Below, piece by piece: positions 35,862-43,100 of a stretch of DNA of 64,000 bases; the first letter of the stretch is position 1, and each line of letters starts with the position of its first letter. The notes beneath the pieces were generated by a model. It saw nothing but the letters and a program-made list of their open reading frames with translations, made no database searches and was not told where the DNA came from. This DNA is from Nocardia asteroides (lineage in GTDB: Bacteria; Actinomycetota; Actinomycetes; Mycobacteriales; Mycobacteriaceae), in NCBI RefSeq assembly GCF_021183625.1, contig NZ_CP089214.1:4774001-4838000 (forward strand), given 5' to 3'. The position numbers were made by a program, and so were the translations under genes.

Positions 35862-35958
35862 CAGGATTCCCCTATCCGATGCGACCGCCGGCCGCATCCC
35901 GTCGTCGGCGCCCGACCGGCGCACCTCACCCGCGCGAGGCTACCCCGCCACCCCCGAT

Positions 35959-36003
35959 TTCGACCGAGCCAGGTGCTTCCCATACACTAGTGCGGTTGCC
36001 TGC
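35959..36003 (+). promoter_or_regulatory. Promoter and leader start of rplN operon
   Basis: A TACACT -10 element (35983-35988) lies 18 bp after TTCGAC (35959-35964). It is followed by TAGTGCGGTTGCCTG, which recurs almost exactly before rpsH at 49631. A transcript starting here would have a leader of about 165 nt before GTG 36160; the rest of this gap shows nothing else recognisable. Confidence 0.7.
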
Positions 36004-36159
36004 GGAGGCCGTGCCCCCGCAATTCGGCAGTGAACCCCCAGCGGCGGCTCCGGAACCTCGGAGAACCACTGGCAGGCGCGCGTCGGAGGGCAGCCGACCA
36101 CGCCCGTCGGGTCGGAAATCCGGCGTGCTTCATGTCCAGGTCAACGAAAGGTTGCTGAA

Positions 36160-36528
36160 GTGATTCAGCAGGAGTCGCGGCTGCGCGTCGCCGACAACAC
36201 GGGTGCGAAGGAAATTCTCTGCATCCGCGTGCTCGGTGGCTCGTCGCGCCGCTATGCCGGTATCGGCGACATCATCGTCGCCACCGTCAAGGACGCCATC
36301 CCCGGCGGCAACGTCAAGCGGGGTGAGGTGGTCAAGGCCGTCGTCGTGCGCACCACCAAGGAGCGCCGCCGTCCGGACGGTTCCTACATTCGCTTCGACG
36401 AGAACGCCGCCGTCCTCATCAAGCCGGACAACGATCCGCGCGGCACCCGCATCTTCGGCCCCGTCGGCCGCGAGCTGCGCGAGAAGAAGTTCATGAAGAT
36501 CGTCTCGCTGGCCCCGGAGGTGCTCTGA
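36160..36528 (+). CDS. rplN: 50S ribosomal protein L14
   Basis: A 122-aa L14, full length for the family, with the N-terminal IQQESRLRVADNTGAKE and C-terminal FMKIVSLAPEVL characteristic of it. It starts at GTG 36160 with GAAAGG about 9 bp upstream. It binds 23S rRNA at the subunit interface. It heads a four-gene block with only 2 bp to rplX. The usual upstream neighbours of the S10 operon (rpsQ, rpmC) are not present here. Confidence 0.98.
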   Translation: MIQQESRLRVADNTGAKEILCIRVLGGSSRRYAGIGDIIVATVKDAIPGGNVKRGEVVKAVVVRTTKERRRPDGSYIRFDENAAVLIKPDNDPRGTRIFGPVGRELREKKFMKIVSLAPEVL

Positions 36529-36530
36529 CC

Positions 36531-36848
36531 ATGAAGGTGCACAAGGGCGACACCGTGCTCGTGATCTCCGGTAAGGACAAGGGCGCGAAGGGCAAGGTCA
36601 TCCAGGCCTTCCCGCAGCAGAACCGGGTCCTCGTCGAGGGTGTGAACCGGATCAAGAAGCACGTCGCGAACTCCGCCAACGAGCGCGGCGCCTCCTCCGG
36701 CGGCATCGTCACGCAGGAAGCCTCCATCCACGTCTCGAACGTGATGGTCGTGGATTCCGACGGCAAGCCGACCCGCATCGGCTACCGCAGCGATGACGAG
36801 ACCGGCAAGCGCGTCCGCATCTCCCGTCGCAACGGGAAGGACATCTGA
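36531..36848 (+). CDS. rplX: 50S ribosomal protein L24
   Basis: A 105-aa L24 with the KOW motif KGDTVLVISGKDKGAKGKV at the N-terminus and the usual length for actinobacteria. It helps start 50S assembly on 23S rRNA. The gene lies 2 bp after rplN and 2 bp before rplE. Confidence 0.98.
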   Translation: MKVHKGDTVLVISGKDKGAKGKVIQAFPQQNRVLVEGVNRIKKHVANSANERGASSGGIVTQEASIHVSNVMVVDSDGKPTRIGYRSDDETGKRVRISRRNGKDI

Positions 36849-36850
36849 TC

Positions 36851-37414
36851 ATGACCACCACCGAGAAGACCCAGCCGCGCCTGAAGCTCCGCTACCGCGA
36901 GGAGATCAGGGACGCGCTGAACTCCGAGTACGACTACGCCAACGTGATGCAGATCCCCGGCGTGGTGAAGGTCGTCGTCAACATGGGTGTCGGCGACGCC
37001 GCCCGGGACGCCAAGCTGATCAACGGCGCCGTCGACGATCTGGCGCTGATCACCGGCCAGAAGCCGATCATCCGCAAGGCCACCAAGTCGATCGCGCAGT
37101 TCAAGCTGCGCGAGGGCATGCCCATCGGCGCCAAGGTGACGCTGCGCGGCGACCGCATGTGGGAGTTCCTGGACCGCCTGGTCTCCATCGCGCTGCCCCG
37201 TATCCGCGACTTCCGCGGCCTCTCGCCGAAGCAGTTCGACGGCAACGGCAACTACACCTTCGGCCTCAGCGAGCAGTCCATGTTCCACGAGATCGACGTG
37301 GACCGCATCGACCGCCCGCGCGGTATGGACATCACCGTCGTGACCACGGCGACCAACAACGAAGAAGGCCGTGCCCTGCTCAAGCACCTCGGCTTCCCGT
37401 TCAAGGAGAACTGA
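36851..37414 (+). CDS. rplE: 50S ribosomal protein L5
   Basis: A 187-aa L5 with the 5S-rRNA-binding protein's conserved GVGDAARDAK and LRGDRMWEFLDRL stretches and the C-terminal LLKHLGFPFKEN. Full length. It lies 4 bp before rpsN. Confidence 0.98.
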   Translation: MTTTEKTQPRLKLRYREEIRDALNSEYDYANVMQIPGVVKVVVNMGVGDAARDAKLINGAVDDLALITGQKPIIRKATKSIAQFKLREGMPIGAKVTLRGDRMWEFLDRLVSIALPRIRDFRGLSPKQFDGNGNYTFGLSEQSMFHEIDVDRIDRPRGMDITVVTTATNNEEGRALLKHLGFPFKEN

Positions 37415-37418
37415 GCAC

Positions 37419-37604
37419 ATGGCGAAGAAAGCGCTGGTCAACAAGGCCAACTCGAAGCCGAAGTTCGCGGTGCGCGGATACACCCGCTGCCAGCGGTGCG
37501 GCCGTCCGCACGCGGTCTACCGCAAGTTCGGGCTCTGCCGCATCTGCCTGCGCGAGATGGCGCACCGCGGTGAGCTGCCGGGCGTGCACAAGAGCTCCTG
37601 GTGA
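37419..37604 (+). CDS. rpsN: 30S ribosomal protein S14, zinc-binding type Z
   Basis: A 61-aa S14 with the zinc-ribbon cysteines in CQRCG and CRICL, marking the short zinc-dependent (C+) form usually found in spc operons. GAAAACTG-type context is weak but ATG 37419 is the only sensible start. In most actinobacteria rpsH follows directly; here a perfect hairpin terminator and about 12 kb of other genes intervene. Confidence 0.98.
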   Translation: MAKKALVNKANSKPKFAVRGYTRCQRCGRPHAVYRKFGLCRICLREMAHRGELPGVHKSSW

Positions 37605-37620
37605 GCTGATCTCCCCCCGA

Positions 37621-37654
37621 ACAGGGACCCGAGCCACGGCTCGGGTCCCTGTTC
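37621..37654 (+). terminator. Strong hairpin terminator after rpsN
   Basis: AACAGGGACCCGAGCC and GGCTCGGGTCCCTGTT form a perfect 16-bp inverted repeat around a 2-nt centre (in practice about 15 bp with a CACG tetraloop). It begins 17 bp after the rpsN stop. A short T-rich tail (CTGTTCTG) follows. It should end the rplN-rplX-rplE-rpsN transcript. Confidence 0.9.
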
Positions 37655-37717
37655 TGCGTTCTGCATGATCCGGTGGGAAACCGGGCGTAACGGTGCTTTG
37701 TTCACGACCCATTCACC

Positions 37718-37741
37718 GTTGTGACAGTGGGTGTCACTAAC
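37718..37741 (+). promoter_or_regulatory. Palindromic operator candidate before the PLP decarboxylase
   Basis: GTGACA (37721-37726) and TGTCAC (37732-37737) form a 17-bp palindrome with a 5-bp centre; flanking GTT and AAC extend it with one bulge. It lies 38 bp before GTG 37779, a likely repressor position. The cognate regulator is not evident in the window. Confidence 0.5.
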
Positions 37742-37778
37742 GTTGCCGCGGTCCGTTCGACGCACGCACCGGAGAGCT

Positions 37779-38951
37779 GTGAACACTCTTTCCCGCACTG
37801 CCGCACCGTTTCTCGACGAATACGCGATCGGCGCGCGGCCCCGCCCCTCCGGTGAGCTCGGGCAGCTGACCGAGTCCTTCATCGCGGGCATGCTGGCCGA
37901 GAAGCCGCGCTTCCTCGGCTTCCCCACGAACATGGATTTCCGGTTCAGCGAACTCGCCGGAATCCTCGACATCTTCGTCAACAACCTCGGCGACCCGCGC
38001 AGCGCGGACAAGGCCGGGATCAGCTCGAAGCCGATGGAGTGCGCCGTCGTGGACGCCGTGGCCCGGCTCGCCAACGGGGCGCCCGACGAGACCTACGGCT
38101 ACATCGCCGCCTCGGGCAGCGAGGCCAACCTGTTCGGCCTCGACCGCGGCTGCGTCGCGCTGCCCGACGCGAAGATCTACTGCAGCGGCGCCGCGCACTA
38201 CTCGATCCGCAAGGCCGCCCGGCTCATGCGCCGCGAGCTGGTCGTCGTGGCCGCCGACGCCACCGGCCGCATGGACCCCGCCGCGCTCGCGGCCGCCTGC
38301 CGCCCGGGTGCCGGGCGCGGCGCCATCGTGGTCGCCACCCTCTCCACCACCATGACCGGCGCGATCGACGACGTGGACGCGATCGTCGCCGCCGCGGGTG
38401 CGGCGGGCGAGGTTTACGTGCACCTGGACGCGGCGCTCGGCGGGCTGATCATTCCCTTCACCGAATACGGCCCCACCTGGGGTTTCGCCCGGCCGGAGGT
38501 CGGCAGCATCGGGATCAGCATGCACAAGGCGCTCGGCACACCGGTCGTCTGCGCCCTCGCCCTGTGCCGCGCCGACCTGGTGCACACCGCGATCGAGGGC
38601 GACTACGTCGGCGCCACCGACGTCACCCTCGGTTGCTCCCGCTCCGGGCTGGCCGGAGTACTCCTCTGGTACGCGCTCTCGGGCAAGGGCATCGCGGGCC
38701 TCGAGGCGGACGCGCACACGTCGCTCGCCACCGCCGCCTACGCCGAACGCGCCCTCGCCGCCGCCGGCACGAATCCGATGCGCCACCCCGCCTCGGTCAC
38801 GGTCGTCTTCGACCGTCCCGCCGAGGCCATCTGCCACCGCTACCACCTCGCCACCGCGGGCGACCGGGCGCACGTGATCACCCTCCCGCACGTGCGGGAA
38901 GCGATGATCGATGCGCTGTGTCTGGAGATCACCGAGCAGCGGGGGCTGTAG
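37779..38951 (+). CDS. PLP-dependent group II decarboxylase, histidine-decarboxylase-like
   Basis: A 390-aa PLP enzyme starting at GTG 37779 with GGAGAG 2-7 bp upstream. The early GFPTNMDFRFSEL and FVNNLGDPR stretches resemble bacterial PLP-type histidine decarboxylases. Cofactor residues appear as SGSEANLFGL (near 105), the ring-stacking His in AHYSIRKAARL, Asp in HLDAALGG, and the Schiff-base Lys in GISMHKALGTPV (near 249). Its length (390 aa) is close to the 378 aa of the bacterial enzymes. The product would be an amine from His or a related amino acid. It is a single gene between the rpsN terminator and the minus-strand toxin locus, with its own palindromic operator candidate. Substrate cannot be fixed from sequence alone; a diaminobutyrate or aromatic amino acid substrate is possible. 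Confidence 0.8.
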   Translation: MNTLSRTAAPFLDEYAIGARPRPSGELGQLTESFIAGMLAEKPRFLGFPTNMDFRFSELAGILDIFVNNLGDPRSADKAGISSKPMECAVVDAVARLANGAPDETYGYIAASGSEANLFGLDRGCVALPDAKIYCSGAAHYSIRKAARLMRRELVVVAADATGRMDPAALAAACRPGAGRGAIVVATLSTTMTGAIDDVDAIVAAAGAAGEVYVHLDAALGGLIIPFTEYGPTWGFARPEVGSIGISMHKALGTPVVCALALCRADLVHTAIEGDYVGATDVTLGCSRSGLAGVLLWYALSGKGIAGLEADAHTSLATAAYAERALAAAGTNPMRHPASVTVVFDRPAEAICHRYHLATAGDRAHVITLPHVREAMIDALCLEITEQRGL

Positions 38952-38959
38952 CGGACGAA

Positions 38960-39000
38960 CGCCGCCCGGAAACGTGTCGAGATCTCGAATCGGGGCGGCG
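38960..39000. terminator. Possible bidirectional terminator between convergent genes
   Basis: CGCCGCCC (38960-38967) pairs with GGGCGGCG (38993-39000), enclosing the 12-bp palindrome TCGAGATCTCGA (38977-38988). It fills the 79-bp gap between two convergent genes. It has no T-tract, so termination is tentative. Confidence 0.45.
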
Positions 39001-39030
39001 ATTCCCCTGGCCTCCGCTCCGCACCCGGGC

Positions 39031-40128
39031 TCAGGGCGGTGAGTGGTACTCGATCCGGATCGAGCTGGTGTCGAGACCCTGATTCCGCAGGCTGTCGACG
39101 ACCTGCGCGGTGAATCGCCTGGCCGGTCGGTAGTGGCTGCTCTGGTCGGAGATCAGCAGCACTTCGCCCTCGCGCACCGCGATCTCCCCCGCCCCCGCCG
39201 CAGGCGCACCGGCCAGGAAGCTCGAGTGATGGAACTCGCCGAGCAGGTGGTACGGCGCCGAGTACACAGTGCCGTACTCGTCCATCACGAAGATCGCGCG
39301 GCCACCCTGCGGAGTCCACAGAGTCCGTGCGGCGGCGGTGTCGTAGGGCAGGCCGATGCCGTTGTACAGCCGCCCGTCGTGCGCGGAGAGTTCGAACTCG
39401 CGGCGCTCCTCGGCGCCCAGGTAGCGCACGTGCTTTCCGCCCCAGATGGCATTGCCCGGCTGATCCTCGCCCCGGAACTGCTGCTGAATCGGCGTCGTCT
39501 CGTACCGCGAGCCCGCGATGGTGGCGGCGACGTCATCAGCGGTGAGCAGGGTGATCTCGCCCCGCGCGATCCGCGACGACTCCGCGAGTTCCCGTGCGAT
39601 CTGCTCCGGCTCCAGCTCCGAACTCGCGCTCGCCAGCATCACATCGTCGCTGTCGTCCCAGACGTCGCAGAACAGGCCGATCACGGCTCCTGAGCGCAGG
39701 CGGAGCGGCAGGAAGGCGCCGTCCGGACTGGCGTGGAAGGCGCGGCCGAGGCGCTCCTGCACAACGCGTTCGGACAGGTGGATCCGGGCCATCGGCCGCG
39801 CGCCCTGGAATCGGTCGAGGTGGTCATCCGGCAGGACGGCGAACGGCAACTCCGGCCACGGGCGAAGCTCGTCCAGGCGGGTGACGACCCGCGCCAGAAA
39901 ATCGCGCAGCTCGCTGTCGAGCTGGGGCATGGCCACCAATGTCGGCAGCGGCGCGTTCGAGCGGAGTCCCTCGGCGAGTGCCGCGTACTCCTGTTCCGGC
40001 GTCAGTGTCCCGATCGGCTCGTTCAGCAGGGCGCGGGAGATTTTCTCGACGACCCGCTCGTCCAGTTCCCGCTCGAACTGTGTGAAGTAGAAGATCGTGT
40101 CGACGACCCCGGACCAGTACTCGCTCAC
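39031..40128 (-). CDS. Orphan toxin-like protein with HSSFLAG/HYRP C-terminal domain
   Basis: A 365-aa protein. GTG 40128 is fixed by GGAGGAGG 5 bp upstream; the stop of the giant toxin lies 14 bp before it, so it is probably co-transcribed. Residues about 222-365 form a domain homologous to the end of the giant toxin: both share GNxIW, VRYLxAEER, RAIFVMD, a Gly/Tyr stretch, FHHSSFLAG, AGE and SxHYRP in the same order and end within a few residues of the stop. From memory the same HSSFLAG...SGHY.P pattern occurs in the C-terminal half of plant IQM calmodulin-binding proteins. The first 220 residues are mostly helical, unrecognised, and not related to the WXG100-type N-terminus of the giant protein. 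It could be a displaced effector, or an immunity-type protein fused to the domain. Activity is unknown. Confidence 0.75.
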   Translation of the reverse strand: MSEYWSGVVDTIFYFTQFERELDERVVEKISRALLNEPIGTLTPEQEYAALAEGLRSNAPLPTLVAMPQLDSELRDFLARVVTRLDELRPWPELPFAVLPDDHLDRFQGARPMARIHLSERVVQERLGRAFHASPDGAFLPLRLRSGAVIGLFCDVWDDSDDVMLASASSELEPEQIARELAESSRIARGEITLLTADDVAATIAGSRYETTPIQQQFRGEDQPGNAIWGGKHVRYLGAEERREFELSAHDGRLYNGIGLPYDTAAARTLWTPQGGRAIFVMDEYGTVYSAPYHLLGEFHHSSFLAGAPAAGAGEIAVREGEVLLISDQSSHYRPARRFTAQVVDSLRNQGLDTSSIRIEYHSPP

Positions 40129-40142
40129 AACTGCCTCCTCCG

Positions 40143-43100
40143 TCAACGGGGTGCCTCGAATTCGATCGCCACGGCCCCCATGTCGATGCCGAGCGCGCGG
40201 AGCCTGCTGATCGCCTGCAGTGTGTGACCGCGTTCCGGGCGGTAGTGCCCGCTCGAATCGGTCAGCAGGTGTAAGCGCCCGTCGACGACCCGGAGTTCGC
40301 CGGCGGCCGCGACGGCACCACCGGCCAGAAAGCTGGAATGGTGGAACAGGCCGCGGCCGTGGGTATTCGATGCGTAGAGATTACCGTCCAGGTCCATGAC
40401 GAAGATCGCGCGTCCCTGACCGCCCCAGTGGGTGCTACCCGCGCGAGTGTCGAATGGATTGCCGTCGACATCGACGAGCAGCCCGTTCCGGACTGTGAGA
40501 CGCAATCTCGACCGCTCCTCGGCATCGAGATAGCGCACCGCGCTCGGTGGGGATGTCCAGATCGGGTTGCCCGGCTCGTTCTCACCGTGGAACGCGGAGT
40601 TCATCCGTCGCCCCTCGAAGGGCGGTGACGCGCGGAACGGCGTGCCATCGATCGCATCCTCGGATGGGCGCTCCGGCTCGATGACGGCCCGTCGCGATTC
40701 GGGCCTCGGCGCGGTCGGTGGCCGCGGCAGGTCCTGCTGGAGCACGATGACGGGCCGGGGCCGGGGCCGTCGTTCGCCGAAGCCGAACCACCGCCGCCAC
40801 CGGCTGGGCTCGGAACGTCGGCGCGGGTTCGGTCTGCCCCAGTCGGATTCCGGCGTGCGGTCCGCCGGGGGCGCAGGTGGAACGGCGCTCATCGGCGGAG
40901 CGGGTGCTGGGGCGGGACGGTCCGTCTCGGGTGCGCGTCGGGGATCGAAGGCGGGCGTGGTCTGCGCCGAGCGGTCCGCCGTGCCCGGTGATTCCATCGG
41001 GGTGCTCCCGACTTGTCGGCCCAGTCGAGCCAGATCGGTCGTCGAGAGCCCCTGGCCCTCGGCGGGGCCGAGACCGAGCTGTGCACGGAGCGACGTTTCG
41101 ATCGCGGCGGGATCGGTTCTCGGAGAATCGCTGTTCAGGTGCAGGTCGGCGGCCGCGGGGTCGGTGACGGGAACGAGGTCGACCATCAGCCAGGCCCCGT
41201 CGGGAAGACGATGGCCGCGGTTGAAGGCGAGGTCCGTCGTGAGCTGGGCGCGATCGTGCAGCTGCCGCACATCGACGGGGTTGTTGCCGGTCACGTGGAC
41301 GTTCATGCCGACGACGAGGACGGGCTGGCCGAATTCGGTGCTTCGGTGGGCGGGAAGGGCCCGGCCGGTCAGCGGATCGGCCAGGGTTGTGGCGGTATCG
41401 GATGCCGGGCCGCCGGAGCGCAGCTGTTCCCTGGCGCGGCGTGCTTGCCCCGCGTTCCGCAGATCGTGCTGCGTAACCGGCGCGGCTACCGCTCGAAGGT
41501 CCCTTCCCGCGGCCAGGTCCCCGTCCGACGGGCCTGGTCGTAGGCCCATGAGGTCGCTTCCGCTGCGAGGCGGTCGCTGGGCTGATGCCGGATCGGTTGC
41601 TTGGTGATCTGCACTCGTCGAGTCAGCTCCGGGTTCTGCGGGTTGTCGAGGTCGGTCTGACGTACCTGGTACTCGATCGTGTTCTCGGTCTCGGCCAGCT
41701 GGGTCAGGTGAATGCGGTGCTGTTTCGGATAGACCTGGAAACCCGGTGCCGGGTTGCCCGCTTCGATCGCCGTGTCGAACATCTCCCCTGTCATTCTGAC
41801 CGGCAGGCTGCTGTGCGAGGTGATCACTCCCGTGTGCTTGTTGATCACCACGCTGCCCAGGCCCACCCCCGATCGGCGCACCTCGTCCCGAGGCAGGATC
41901 TCCTGACAGACCCAGCCCTGCCGGCTCTCCAGAATCGAGAATCTCCGGTCGGGGCCGTAGACCTGGCGCATCAGTTGCGTGGCCTGTTCCCGTGTCGGTA
42001 CCGGCTCCGGCATCGGACGTTCCTCCGTTTGAGTCGATCGGTATGCACTCCATCGCGACCGCGTCGTCCACGAGATATCCGGGTGGGGCGTCCGTGGTGA
42101 GACCGTGCTGTGGATCCCACCACACCGGCCCGTCGGCGCCTGCCGGGTAGACGACGACTGTGGCGTGGCCGCTGATGATCTCGGGCGATCCGTTCGAGTC
42201 GAGCACGACGTCGCCGTTCGCGTCCAGCGCGGGAAACCAGCTGGTGACGAGCGCGGCAGAACCCGGACCGAGACCATCGACGTAGTGGTGCAGCGCGTCG
42301 AACTGGGCAGGCACCGGCATGCCACTGTAGGACAGCCAGGGGCCGCCGAGCCAGGTCGAAGCCCGTTCCAGCCCACCCCGTTCGCCCGATCGGCGGTCGA
42401 CCTCGGCGTAGTTCGGGTTGTGCGGGTCGGCATGAATGATGTCCGCCCAGCGCGGCGCCGAAACCTGCGGAACACCATGGAAGGACGACAGGGCGGAGAG
42501 CGCACAGTCGAGGCAGTTGTTGCTCCTGCCGGTGACCTCCGGTCCGCCGTCGTTGACCAACTGCCCGTACGGATGGGTACGCGGGTCCGCGAAACGGTCG
42601 AAGCCGTTGCCGTTCCGGAGCGAGTCCTCGACATCGTGCTGAAAGTCGGGGGATTCGACATTGTCGAGCCGGTGGTGGTCGACGACCCGGGTATCGCTCG
42701 GGTTGCTGACGGGGCTGTCGGTGTTGGCGCGGGCGATGTCGTTGCTGATCTCGCGCAGTTCGAGCGCGCTGAGCGGGGAATACGCATCAGCGGGGAACAG
42801 TCCCAGATGCTCGCGAAGGGTATTGGTGATGGTGCCGGCCAGCCGGTCGGCGCTCAGGCCGAGGCCCGGGGTGTCCGTGTCGGCGGTGAAGCGTATGTCG
42901 ATCAGGAGCTGGTCTCCGCTGAGCAGCCGGCTGCCGTTGTTGAAGACCGCATCGACGGTGGACTGGACGCGCTCCATCGCGTGCTGGAGCGCTGCGGGCG
43001 AGAGGAGGTGGGCGTCGGTGATGTGCGCGTCGATATCGGCGACGGTGATCCACTGTCCGCCACCCATGTCGAAACGTCGGATGCGGTAGGCGGGCGGGCG

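Noticed and set aside
37718..37741. The palindrome as a CRP/Fnr-type site
   Set aside because: The half-sites GTGACA and TGTCAC are spaced by 5 bp; the TGTGA-N6-TCACA pattern does not fit.
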